Shown here: piece by piece, positions 1 through 9,350 of the stretch
How the letters are laid out: each line of letters opens with the position of its first letter
Position numbering within the stretch: the first letter of the stretch is position 1
NCBI GenBank assembly: GCA_003116975.1
Contig: BGKB01000015.1
Coordinates: forward strand, 620,001 to 684,000
Origin: Aurantiochytrium sp. KH105
Lineage: Eukaryota > Sar > Bigyra > Thraustochytrida > Thraustochytriidae
Direction: 5' to 3'
DNA length: 64,000 bases
The notes under the pieces: generated by a model
Seen by the model: the letters and a program-made list of their open reading frames with translations, nothing else
Databases searched by the model: none
What the model was told of the DNA's origin: nothing
Program-made: the position numbers and the translations under genes

Positions 1-3000
1 CGATGGAGTCGAGGAACTCGACCACACTAGCTCGAGACGCAAAGAAGACGACGTCGCCGATGGCGTGCAGAGCGTGTCGCAGAGCACCTTCTTCGACGCT
101 GCGGAGACGTTTTGCTTCAGCGGCCTCCTCGGCGCGCATGGCTGCTTCTTCGGCCATGCGCGCTGCAGCCATTTCCGCAACGTACATCCTCTTTGCAATG
201 CGCATGCGTCGCTCAATAGACTTGGACGATGGTGCCGTCGCCGTCGAACGCCCTGAAGTCTCTTCCAAAGTGTTGCTTGCGAGGTCACTCTCGCTTTCCG
301 GCAGCTTGGAGGGAATGACTCGTGCTTTGCGAGCACAGTAGACTCGTTCCCTGACGGCACTTGCATTTTGCTGAATAAAACTCGCATTGTTTAAGCGCGC
401 AATTCGAGCACGGCGCTGCGCTTGCCAAATGGGACCCTGTTCTTCCACTTCGGTTGCCACAGCTCCGAGAATTGTCTCGATTGCAAAGCGTGCCACCGCC
501 AAGCTAGACCGTCGCTGCTTCTCGATCTGCCTCGACCCGAACAAGGACTGCCACGACTGCTTCTTGCTCTCGGCGGCAGCATCTTGCATTGCTGCGCCGG
601 CGACGACGGACCGTTTGATCCCGAGGAATTCAAAGTAGTCGACCACGCCGTCTTTCGAGTCGTCGAGCGTCTCGGTGAAGCGACGAAGCACGCGCTCGTC
701 AAATTGTTCGTGATCGGCAAATATGTCTGCAAGCGCCATCTCAAACTCCTCGATGCTGATCGTTCCGTCGCCATTAAGGTCGAAATGACTGAACACATCG
801 GAAGCCTTGATGCCGCGTTTGTTTGACTCAAGCAGGAACGACTGAAGTTCGCGACGCAATTTTTTCACTAGCTTCATGATGTCACGTTCGGAACGCGGAT
901 CCTTTGCGGCGCCAGCACCCGCAGCGCCACCTTCCCCGGAAGGCTGCTGCGAGCCTGCCCAATACTTGAGAAAGGCATTGTAGTCGATAGTCTGTCTACC
1001 ACTGGCTGCACGACTGCCGTTCGTCCGCGCTGTTGCGGCTGGGATCGAGACCCCGTTCACCCGTGCCATGAGCTGCCGGAGCTGATCGCTTGTGCACTCG
1101 AATCCAAGCTCCAAGATGGCGCTGTGAAACTCGTCCCATGTCACGGTCCCATCTCCATTGCGGTCAAAGTAGCGAAAAGTTTCTTGCAGAGGAATGTTCA
1201 TGGTTTCTGCGCTTGCGATGAAGTCTTGTAGGTCCGTTTCCAGAAGCGCAATAGGATCGTCGTTTGTTGATTTGCCGCTCATTGGACTCGTGGGACTCGC
1301 AGGGCTTGCCATTGGCGACGCGCGCGATGGGGATTGACGATTGTTGCGCAGTCGTGTCTGCTGGGGCCGTCCGATCGCAGCTTGCACGAACTCGTTATAG
1401 TGAATTTTGCCGTTTTCTTCGAGATCAAGTGAGTCTTCGAGATGCTTGAGCTCAACTTGCTCGAGACGAATGCCTAGTGCTGCGATCGCACATCGGAAGT
1501 CGCGTTTCGTGATGGTGCCATTTTGAACGAGGTCAAAATGCTGAAAGGGCTTACAGACGGTGTGGCGATCAGCCCTTCGGCGCGAAAGCTGCATCTGAAC
1601 TTTGCGCACGGCAGCACGGACATGAGGCGTGCTCGTCGGCGGCTCGATCTGCTGAATGAACTCTTTGAAGTCGACAAAGCCATCATTATTGGCATCCAAA
1701 AAATGAACTAGACGCTCCACTTCCTTTTCTTGAAGCCGCAGATCCAGCCTTCGCAAGACATCAAGAAAGTCGTCAAGACTGAGCACGCCATCGCGCTTGT
1801 GATCATTCTTCCCAAAGAGATCCTGAAGCCACGACTCGCCGCTTGCTTTCGCGCGCTCAGTATGTGTCCTGGCGACTCCCAAGCGAATGCGTTTGATGAT
1901 GCGCATGACGGACATGCGCTCTTCCTCGACCCCAATCATGCGTAGAAATGCTGGGTAGTCGATTGCGCCATCAAGATGAGGAACACCATACTCGTTCATG
2001 ATCGCACGAACCTGAAGCCGACTCGCACACACGTTGAGATCTCGCAAACCGTCCTCAAGCTGACGCTCCGTGATGCTTCGAGTGCCATCGCGGTCAAAGT
2101 ACTCGAAGCAAATTTGATTGTCGGCGCCATGCTTTTGTCGTTCGCGCAAAAGTGCTCGCAGGTCCTCCAGCAGCTTGTCAATGGTGACAGCCGGCGCCGT
2201 TTTCACGGGGCCCATTGCCTTGAAAAAGTGAGCAATGTCGATAAAGTCGCCCCCAGGCACCTTAAATTCGCTCATGAGAACCTCCAGCTCGCGCGTTCCA
2301 AGCTTGAGGCCTAGCTTCTTTAGGCCAAGCTTAAACTCGCTCCGCGTGATGAGCCCATCACTATTGGCATCAAAATGAGCAAAAGACTCGACCATGCTGA
2401 CGCCCTGAGAAGCCGCCTTTTGCACGAGCGTGCGAAGGCGCGAGAGCACATCGTGCGCTCTTGCGACTGTGCCTCGAGGTGCATGCGAAGGGGTAGGGCG
2501 AGCAGATTTTTGCTCCTGGTCGAAGGTGGATCGTGCCTGCTCTTGGTCTTGCAAATGTGCGATCTTCTGCTCGAGGTCCTTTTCCTCGTTTGGCGCAGGG
2601 CTTGGAAGCTTCGTCTCCTGAATCGCAGTTGAAGGCTCACTCCAGAGCGTCTTGGACAGATTTCCCTTTTTAGAAGCGGCAAGATCCTTGAAAAGCTTCT
2701 CGTAGAGCAGTTCCATCTTGTCCTTGGCGATATATTTAGCGCCCACCCCAGCAAGCAGCGCGTCCTCTGTGTAGTGCACGTTAATGTCTGCAAGGGCTTG
2801 GAGTGCGCTGGCAAGGGATATTCTTCCCTTCTTCTTGAGGTCGAACTTGGAAAAGATAGACGCGAGATCTGGAAAGGCTTCCTGCGCATAAACAAGAGCA
2901 CCGCGGAACTGCGCACGCGCCTTGATGCGTTCTTCAATGGCTTGGCGAAAGGCTTCGCGCTGCACAAATCCGTGCTTTCCTCCGGGGAACTTTTGCATCA

Positions 3001-5032
3001 GCAGACGCACCTTGGAGAGATCGAGTTTGAGATGCAGCGCACGGAGCGCCTCGTGCATTTCAGACGTGCTGAGCAGTCCGTTTTGATTGTCGTCAAAGCT
3101 GGCAAAGCATGCATCCATACTCGTACCTCGGGCAAGCTCATCAGCTACGACATCGACAAGTTGGTCAAAGGTGAAGTCGACAAGATGTTTGCTTGCATCG
3201 GCGGCCGCGGCTTGCAGTAGGCCATCAGGACACAGCTGGGCAAGAGCCAGCAGTGCGTCGACACGATCGCGTCCGTGAACGACGCCCTCGAGCTCCGCGA
3301 GGGCGCTGTGAAAGGCATTGAGAATATCGAGCTTTTCCTCTGTCAACTGTTGAACAACAAGGCCAAGCTTGGAGCATGCCTCAAAGAAGGCATCGATGCC
3401 GAGCGCTCGCGAAGAGGAGTCGCACGCAAAAGACTCAAAGTACTCGCGAAGATTCGTGCCGTCTACCTTTGCTTTTGCAAGGACCTTACTCGTTTCCAAG
3501 AGAATGTCCTGTGAGAGATGGCGTGGGGAGTTAGGCTTTGCACCAGAGGTTCGCTCGCGCAGCGCAAGAAGCATAGCAGGCTTGCGTAAGATTTCGGTGC
3601 GAAAGGCCCGTGCGTCAATGCCGCGCCCGTTCTCTGATGTACTTTCAAACATGTGCATTACAACTCGCACTTGAGAATCTGCAAGATCGATGCCGAGCTT
3701 GCGAAGGCCGCGGGAGAACTCTTTTCGGTCAATGAGGCCGTTGTTGTCAGCGTCAAAATCAGCAAAGACTTCCTCAAGGGTGCTCTTCTTTTGTATCGAT
3801 ATTTCGTGAATGACGATGCGGAGCTGCTCGAGAGCTGCAACTGCGACTGCATTAGCGCGAAGTTCTTCAACCCCTGAACCGCGTCGCCACTTTTGGGGAG
3901 CCAAAAGTGCGAGAAATTTGCGATAGTCGACGTGACCATCTGGACTGAGCTCCAGCCCTCGTCGAAGCATGATGCGTTCGAGCGAGTTTGCATCGAGACC
4001 TCGAACACCGAGCTGAGTCATTCCTTTGATGAAGTCCTTAGCGGAGATTGTGTTGTCAAAGTCGAGGTCAAAGCTCTCGAAAAAATCACGACAGTCCACT
4101 TTGATGTCATACGCAAGTCTGACAATCTTGATCATCTCGCGCTCCAAACGTTCATCTGCAGTTAAGCCGTCCTCGGGAGTGTCAAGTTCTTTTCTTTCGT
4201 GGCCGGCGCCATTTGAGGCTCGAGATTTTCGCTTCGCACGGGCGCCTGGCTTACGTTCGATGCCGACTGCGTCAATGAGTTCAAGAAAGTCCTCTTGCTT
4301 GCACAATGCGTTGGGGGGGTAAGTCGCAATGGCTCGAGTAATATCGTCGCGCTCCTTTGGTGTGAGGCGATCGCCTTTGAAGCAGGCGAGTGGTTCGAAG
4401 ATAGCCGACATTTTGACGGGTGAAAATCTGCGAAAGACTTCGTTCGCCCATTCGCGCGCATTCGCAAGAGCGTCGTTGCCGGAACCTTTCGGCTGCGGAC
4501 GAGACGGATGCATGATCTCTGCAAGATCTGGATGTGCTGCAAGCTTGGTCCACACCACAAGCTCCGCGAGCTTGTCTAATAACCCCTGTCGCCAGAGTAC
4601 TTGAGTAAAGACGTCCCGATGGGGAATTGCCAGTTTCGGATCCATGTGTAAAAGTGCCTTTGCGAACTGCTCAATAACACACGAATCATCACCAAGAAAC
4701 TCATGCAAGGATGCGCGTGCGCTTTCGCCTCGGGCTTCAAAACGCTTGATGGTATCCGTAATGGTATCCCAAATGACTACGCCCTGCCCTTCTGGCATCG
4801 TCCATGCTCCTGGAACGATGATTTGCTTTTTTGGCTTCTCGGCATCGACAAGTTCCACGAGGTAGTGCTCCCCTTCGAAAGCCCGCGCATTCTGAGGTGG
4901 AGGGACTCCACGCTTCAAAACTCTTCCGTGAATGTAGACCGATGCATTTGCACTTGGCGTAGCGCCCTCGGGCCTTTCGTAATAGGGTCTGCATTCGACG
5001 AGGTCGCCGACGGCAAAGGCACTGGCGCTCAT
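1..5032 (-). CDS. giant multi-EF-hand calcium-binding protein, C-terminus beyond window
   Basis: One uninterrupted minus-strand frame runs from ATG at 5032 off the left edge (at least 1677 residues). An in-frame stop lies just upstream at 5053-5051, so this is the first possible Met. I count about 15 EF-hand or EF-like loops, at residues near 320, 358, 429, 540, 647, 731, 888, 979, 1078, 1114, 1167, 1202, 1289, 1417 and 1454. The best are FDRNGDGTVTWDEF (near 1168) and FDLNGDGTISIEEF (near 784), with full acidic ligand positions. Several others have lost ligands. The first 70 residues hold a possible SH3/tudor-like strand pattern (GDLVECRPYYERP). The visible C-terminus is an Ala/Glu/Arg-rich helix, probably a coiled coil. 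No enzyme domain is seen, so a Ca2+-responsive scaffold, perhaps cytoskeletal or ciliary, is my inference. It shares a 646-bp upstream region with the next gene. Confidence 0.85.
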   Translation of the reverse strand, partial: MSASAFAVGDLVECRPYYERPEGATPSANASVYIHGRVLKRGVPPPQNARAFEGEHYLVELVDAEKPKKQIIVPGAWTMPEGQGVVIWDTITDTIKRFEARGESARASLHEFLGDDSCVIEQFAKALLHMDPKLAIPHRDVFTQVLWRQGLLDKLAELVVWTKLAAHPDLAEIMHPSRPQPKGSGNDALANAREWANEVFRRFSPVKMSAIFEPLACFKGDRLTPKERDDITRAIATYPPNALCKQEDFLELIDAVGIERKPGARAKRKSRASNGAGHERKELDTPEDGLTADERLEREMIKIVRLAYDIKVDCRDFFESFDLDFDNTISAKDFIKGMTQLGVRGLDANSLERIMLRRGLELSPDGHVDYRKFLALLAPQKWRRGSGVEELRANAVAVAALEQLRIVIHEISIQKKSTLEEVFADFDADNNGLIDRKEFSRGLRKLGIDLADSQVRVVMHMFESTSENGRGIDARAFRTEILRKPAMLLALRERTSGAKPNSPRHLSQDILLETSKVLAKAKVDGTNLREYFESFACDSSSRALGIDAFFEACSKLGLVVQQLTEEKLDILNAFHSALAELEGVVHGRDRVDALLALAQLCPDGLLQAAAADASKHLVDFTFDQLVDVVADELARGTSMDACFASFDDNQNGLLSTSEMHEALRALHLKLDLSKVRLLMQKFPGGKHGFVQREAFRQAIEERIKARAQFRGALVYAQEAFPDLASIFSKFDLKKKGRISLASALQALADINVHYTEDALLAGVGAKYIAKDKMELLYEKLFKDLAASKKGNLSKTLWSEPSTAIQETKLPSPAPNEEKDLEQKIAHLQDQEQARSTFDQEQKSARPTPSHAPRGTVARAHDVLSRLRTLVQKAASQGVSMVESFAHFDANSDGLITRSEFKLGLKKLGLKLGTRELEVLMSEFKVPGGDFIDIAHFFKAMGPVKTAPAVTIDKLLEDLRALLRERQKHGADNQICFEYFDRDGTRSITERQLEDGLRDLNVCASRLQVRAIMNEYGVPHLDGAIDYPAFLRMIGVEEERMSVMRIIKRIRLGVARTHTERAKASGESWLQDLFGKNDHKRDGVLSLDDFLDVLRRLDLRLQEKEVERLVHFLDANNDGFVDFKEFIQQIEPPTSTPHVRAAVRKVQMQLSRRRADRHTVCKPFQHFDLVQNGTITKRDFRCAIAALGIRLEQVELKHLEDSLDLEENGKIHYNEFVQAAIGRPQQTRLRNNRQSPSRASPMASPASPTSPMSGKSTNDDPIALLETDLQDFIASAETMNIPLQETFRYFDRNGDGTVTWDEFHSAILELGFECTSDQLRQLMARVNGVSIPAATARTNGSRAASGRQTIDYNAFLKYWAGSQQPSGEGGAAGAGAAKDPRSERDIMKLVKKLRRELQSFLLESNKRGIKASDVFSHFDLNGDGTISIEEFEMALADIFADHEQFDERVLRRFTETLDDSKDGVVDYFEFLGIKRSVVAGAAMQDAAAESKKQSWQSLFGSRQIEKQRRSSLAVARFAIETILGAVATEVEEQGPIWQAQRRARIARLNNASFIQQNASAVRERVYCARKARVIPSKLPESESDLASNTLEETSGRSTATAPSSKSIERRMRIAKRMYVAEMAAARMAEEAAMRAEEAAEAKRLRSVEEGALRHALHAIGDVVFFASRASVVEFLDSI

Positions 5033-5678
5033 GAGCTGTCCACGAGAAGCCTAGAGAAGCCCAGATTTCCAGGTCTGACCACGCAGCTGGCAATATCAGC
5101 GTGCGCAGCAGGGTCTACCAGGTCCTCGCCTCCTTTGCCTTTACGCTCGCTGCGGCAGCCGTCTCAAGGCCGTGAGCTCCGTCGAGAAAGGCCAGACGAA
5201 CTTTGTCTGGCCCAAAGTCGGCAAGGCCAATATGTGTGATGTGACGAGCAACGGGACTCTCTCAGTTTCTCTCTCTCTCCCCCCCCTCCTTCCCTCTCTC
5301 TCTCCCGTCCTTGTGCGCCTTGTCTGGGGTCCGAGGTTCTCTCTACAGCTCTAGCTTGGTATAGTAGCTGTAGAAGGCAGCAAAATGGGGTCTCAACGGT
5401 AACTTGCAAATGGTCACTTTTGCATGTCTCACGTTCCCAAACAATGGGCGAGAGAAGACGACCAGACCGCGCTGCCTGCTCGCAGCGCTGCGCCCGTAGG
5501 TGCTTGCGTGCGTGCGCGACTACTCTGGATCGTCCGCTCCATCGCAGCGAAATAGCAATCGAGCAAAGCAGCGACGCAGAAAGCGGGCAAGGGAAAGGTC
5601 TCGACCGACACGAGCAACTAGATTGCTTGACCAGCGCAGGCAAACGGTGGCTCGCAACTCGGAGCTGGGCTGGTAGGC
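5033..5678. promoter_or_regulatory. shared upstream region of a divergent gene pair
   Basis: 646 bp separate the EF-hand gene (minus) from the two-exon gene (plus), so both promoters must lie here. The main visible feature is a pyrimidine-rich tract at about 5260-5313 (CT runs and C runs). I see no recognisable TATA box. Short open frames on both strands here look accidental. Confidence 0.4.
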
Positions 5679-6150
5679 ATGGCATCGAGCATGATTGAAG
5701 ACAACCGTGGACGCTTTTATGCCGAGGCCAAGGATGCGGGAGAGGAGTCGAAGGCAGGAGAGCAAGGTGTCACGACGTCATTGCAAAAGGTGAGTAGACA
5801 ATTTTGCGCGCTTCTCCAAATCAAAGAGAGCGATTGAACTCTTGCTAACAATGACGAACAAATGAACGAATGGTTTTAAACGCGTGCATACCTAGCTCAA
5901 AAGACTCGTTGACTTTCAGCAGTATGCAAGCGCGCATGAACTCTGCTTGAAAATTCTTCGCGTCGAGCCCGAAAACAATATCCTTCTTGAATACAAGGTC
6001 GTCCTCGAACAAGCGCTAAAAGAGAAACTCGGTGCAGACACAGAGTCCGAATCGGACGACAGCTCGATTGAAGGCGACGATAATGAAAGCCTTAGTGGGT
6101 CTGAATACTCTGATTCTTCGGACAAGGCTCGTCTCGAGTCAAAGACCTGA
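5679..6150 (+). CDS. small acidic protein resembling the ERICH2 C-terminal region, one intron
   Basis: Exon 1 is 5679-5789 (37 codons from ATG) and exon 2 is 5920-6150. The intron 5790-5919 is 130 nt, starts GTGAGT and ends TTTCAG. Reading through it meets a stop, so splicing is required for the product of about 113 residues. The acceptor is CAGCAG, a tandem NAGNAG site, so two products differing by one Gln are possible. The core YASAHELCLKILRVEPENN followed by a hydrophobic/charged helix resembles the conserved tail of glutamate-rich protein 2 (ERICH2). The C-terminal third is Ser/Asp/Glu-rich. Function is unknown. The ERICH2 link is from memory of the family pattern and is moderate at best. 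Confidence 0.6.
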
Positions 6151-6616
6151 ACTTTATGATCATACGCCAGCAAACAGGAAGAGTGCAAACGACTTGCATC
6201 TGAGTTTTGGAAGCCAGATATGAATTTACAATTGATAAAAGTTGCCACGAGGAAAAAACCTGGCAGCCGCACGGAGCTGATGAGCTGTTGGGTTATGATC
6301 GCTCGAAAACGTACTGAAAGGAGATGATGTCAATTTTTGTTTCCCCTTGATTTTCAGGGCATGGCGTGAGAGATATAGAGCCAACAAGCAAGAAGGCAAG
6401 GAAAGTCTGCAAGCAGAGAAGAAGCAGAAGGTGAATTTGATCAACGGATTGATCATGCATGGCGATAGAGTGAACTGGGAGATGTTGCAAAAGGAGAAGA
6501 AAAAAGAGGAAAGTGTGCACGTGAAATCTGTCATGCTACTCTTTGTGCGTGTGTGTTGCAAGAATGAAGAGAAAGAAAGGAGGAGGGAGACAAAAAAAAA
6601 TAGAAAACGCTGTCTT
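6151..6616. other. convergent 3' intergenic region
   Basis: 466 bp between the ends of two converging genes. The sequence is A/G-rich on the plus strand with a short poly-A run near 6593-6600. Open frames here are short or low in complexity and I take them as 3' untranslated sequence of both genes. Nothing else is recognised. Confidence 0.4.
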
Positions 6617-7504
6617 TTATGCGTCGGCTTCGTTCTGACGCAAGGCCCGAACCTTGGCAAGCGTGGACGCAATATTTTCTGGGATCTTGCGCACCGTCGA
6701 AGCGGCAGCCTGGCCCGGCTTGAGAAGCGGGGTCCGGATGGCTCCAAGCTGGTTGCGCATACCGGCAACAACCTTGGCCTGAAAAAGCTGGTGCGGTGAA
6801 AGTGTCTCGGCATCCGCGACATTCTTGGACTCGGTCTTGAGAAGCTCGACGAAGGCGTCCACACCGGGACGAGTGAACCAAAGGTTCGGGTTAGTCTTGC
6901 CCTCATCGTGCATGAAGCCTCCCATAATGACAAACTTGTCCTTGTACACGTCGTTCTTGGCGCGCGAGATGGGAATCATCTTCGTAAAGGCCTTGAGCTT
7001 TTCTTGGGACGAAACAAAGCTGAGCAATGGGTCCTCAAGGTACACAAGGTTGGTGATGCCCTTTGCCATTTGCTTGGCAGTCTCAAAGCCGAGGTCGTCC
7101 TCAGGGGCGAGTTTGCGGGCCGTGACGCGGACAAGCGAGGCCTTGGCCCTGGTCACGCCAAAGCCAAGCTCGCGCAGCGGCTTGATGGCGCTGGTGATGT
7201 CACCAGCCACAAAGAAAACCACGCTGCTCTGCCTGAAAATGTCCTTGTAGTGCTCGGCGAGGAGGTTGGCCCTCGTGAACTTGCGAAACTCCTGCGGCGT
7301 GTCTACCCCGGCGCCCTCGCCGGCGTTCTGCGTCTGCGTCTGCGCCTGGGCGGCTGCCGAGGCGAGCGTCCTCCTGCTGCCCATGACCGCCGCCGCCGCC
7401 GCCGGCATGCGCGCCATGGCGACCTCTGCGCCGCCGGCGACCGCCAGCCGGCCGCCAACGGGCGCCGCCGCGGCGCCCCATCGTGCGCCGAGCGCTCGCA
7501 GCAT
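6617..7504 (-). CDS. MRPL10: mitochondrial ribosomal protein L10-like (uL10m)
   Basis: The frame is open from 7594, but I prefer ATG at 7504 (295 residues). From there the N-terminus MLRALGARWGAAAAPVGGR is Arg/Ala-rich and amphipathic, with RRTLASA further on, as expected for a mitochondrial targeting peptide. The upstream ATG at 7594 would add 30 Gly/Arg-rich residues. The core resembles the uL10 fold: an N-terminal KFTRANLLAEHYKDIF helix, SSVVFFVAGDITSAIKPLR, then a G-x-x-V-T-R-A strand. uL10 forms the base of the ribosomal stalk that recruits translation factors, here in mitochondria. The family call rests on pattern similarity only, and a less specific mitochondrial protein cannot be excluded. 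Confidence 0.6.
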   Translation of the reverse strand: MLRALGARWGAAAAPVGGRLAVAGGAEVAMARMPAAAAAVMGSRRTLASAAAQAQTQTQNAGEGAGVDTPQEFRKFTRANLLAEHYKDIFRQSSVVFFVAGDITSAIKPLRELGFGVTRAKASLVRVTARKLAPEDDLGFETAKQMAKGITNLVYLEDPLLSFVSSQEKLKAFTKMIPISRAKNDVYKDKFVIMGGFMHDEGKTNPNLWFTRPGVDAFVELLKTESKNVADAETLSPHQLFQAKVVAGMRNQLGAIRTPLLKPGQAAASTVRKIPENIASTLAKVRALRQNEADA

Positions 7505-7963
7505 GGTCCCGTGCCTCTCCGCGCCGCCGCCGCCGCCCTCCAAGCGATGCGCTCTCTGCGCTGCGATGCGAGTCTGCGAGTCTGCGCCGCCCATTCGGCC
7601 TGGCCAGGGCCAAGGGGGGGCGCCCTCGGCGGCCTTGGCTGCTGGGAGCCAAACGTTTTAGCCGACCCAGCAGCACTACCGGAGCGGTAGCTGGGGTCTA
7701 GGGGGTGCTATCCACTGCTCGTGATGTTGGCGTCTAGTCTATCGACGATTTGGAATGATTCGGAAGAAATGAAGGCTTGCTGAGGAGGATAGGCCTCGTT
7801 GGCCTACCACGAAGACGATGATGATGGGCTTGGGATCATGTTGGTGTCGGCCTGGCGGCTTGCTGCCGTGGGGATGGGGAGTGGCTTCGATTGATCTCGA
7901 ACGAGAAGTATGGCGGATGTGTCATCTTCCTTTCGACGTCGACGATTTCGTTCGTTCATTGTG
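7505..7963. other. upstream region of the L10-like gene
   Basis: 459 bp, GC-rich near the L10-like start and more mixed beyond about 7700. It includes the alternative L10 start at 7594. No RNA gene or clear motif is seen. Confidence 0.3.
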
Positions 7964-8254
7964 TCACCATGAGGCATCCCTTTCCAACCCCCAATGCATC
8001 GCGTCCTGGGCCCTCTCCTCGTTCTCCTGGACCCCTCCTCGTCCTCCTGACCCCCTTCTCCCCCAAAAGAAAGCCTCCTCCGCCAGGCTTTCTCTCATTC
8101 GCAAAAGGTCCTCCCTCGCCCGAGCCTCGGTGGCCCGCGTCCACGATTCTGCTGCGCGGAAAAGTCTGTCCAGGTCCTGCGCGGTGTCCATGCCGCGGTG
8201 TCCAAGCCGGACGTGGACGATGGTACTGCGCGTGTCCATGAACAGCGGCGCCAT
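7964..8254 (-). CDS. possible small hypothetical protein (96 aa)
   Basis: ATG at 8254 to a stop at 7964-7966 gives 96 residues with codon third positions mostly G or C, like the real genes nearby. The text begins MAPLFMDTRSTIVHVRLGH and continues with a charged helical stretch (AESWTRATEARAREDLLRM). Upstream, on the coding strand, lies a long pyrimidine tract (TTTC repeats) followed closely by an AG, which would also suit a splice acceptor, so this might be a 3' exon. I recognise no family. Confidence 0.3.
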   Translation of the reverse strand: MAPLFMDTRSTIVHVRLGHRGMDTAQDLDRLFRAAESWTRATEARAREDLLRMRESLAEEAFFWGRRGSGGRGGVQENEERAQDAMHWGLERDASW

Positions 8255-8317
8255 CTCCGAAAGCCAAGAAATGGAACGAAATGAAACGAAATGAAACGAA
8301 ACGAAAAGAAAGAACTT

Positions 8318-8319
8318 GA

Positions 8320-8366
<47 letters not shown>
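8318..8366. repeat. GAAA microsatellite
   Basis: About 12 nearly perfect copies of a purine tetranucleotide, preceded by degenerate GAAAC/GAAAT repeats from about 8271. Confidence 0.95.
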
Positions 8367-8675
8367 CAGCAGCCACAGCTGGAAACGGGAATGGCGCTGT
8401 GGCGCCGAGGGGAGAAACAGGGCCGGCGCGAGGCGCAAGTGGAGAATGGAGGAGGCAAGCGCGGGTAGTGAACCAGACCAGGCAGAATAGAATCCACCGT
8501 GTCGGCGGGAGGAGTCTTCAACGCGCAGCCTCGCGACCCAGGCGCAGGACGCGAGGCGACGCGGCGCAGGAGACGCGCGCGAGGCGAGGCGGCGCGCGGC
8601 GCGCGGAGGCGGTCCGCGGGCGAGCCAGGATCAAGCAAGCACGCACGCAGGCCTCCGTCCTCCTCATCCGTTCGT

Positions 8676-8714
8676 CCATCCATCCATCCATCCATCCATC
8701 CATCCATCCATCCA
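8676..8714. repeat. CATC microsatellite
   Basis: About nine CATC copies, continuing into ACATCC variants up to about 8735. Confidence 0.95.
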
Positions 8715-9350
8715 CATCCACATCCACATCTCCATCCACCCGTCCATTCACCCACCCAGACGTACGTCCGTGCAGGCCGCGGCGGCGAGGAGCCCTCGAG
8801 GCGCGGCGGAGGTCGCGGCGCGGGCCCGAGGCGCGCGGAGCGGGAAGGCGTATCTCTCAACCACGTGCCAGATCCCCACGCGCCTTCAAACAAACCGCGC
8901 ATTCAAACAAGCCTCCCTTGCGTACGCAGACACACGGAGAGACATACTGCATCCAGTCAGAGAGAGGCAGAACAGAGAGGCACGCATACGGAGACAGAGA
9001 GAGACAGAGTGAGAGACAGACAGACAGACAGGGAGACAGACAGACAGGCAACACGCGAGCAGCGCCATCCGCAAGGCGTCCAACGTCTCGCTCGCGGCGA
9101 GCGGCGGCGACGCTGACGCTGACGCTGACGCTGACGCGGGGGCGAAGCCGGGCGCGGGGCGGCGGAGGCCGGGCCGGGCCGAGCGGGCGGCGGCGGCGGC
9201 CGCGCGAGGCGGGGGCGGCCGGGAGGCTCGAGGAAGGAGGAAGGCCCGCGGTCCCGTTTGCCAGTGCAGGGTGCTTATCCTGCACGGCCGAGCAGAAGCA
9301 AAATCGATCCTCTTCGAGAAGAACGTGGAGCGAGGGGGAGCAAGCGTAGA

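Larger units (their letters stand above)
8255..9350. promoter_or_regulatory. repeat-rich upstream region of the PKG-like gene
   Basis: About 1.1 kb with several simple repeats in a row: ATGAAACGAA decamers (8281-8300, with variants either side), GAAA (8318-8366), CATC (about 8676-8714), GACA-rich (about 8990-9055) and GACGCT (about 9108-9137), then very GC-rich sequence up to the start codon. The long open frames across it encode only repeated peptides and are not believable genes. Confidence 0.45.

Noticed and set aside
8291-9349. A 352-codon plus-strand open frame
   Set aside because: It crosses the GAAA, CATC and GACA repeats and encodes only repeated basic peptides; no conserved segment is visible.
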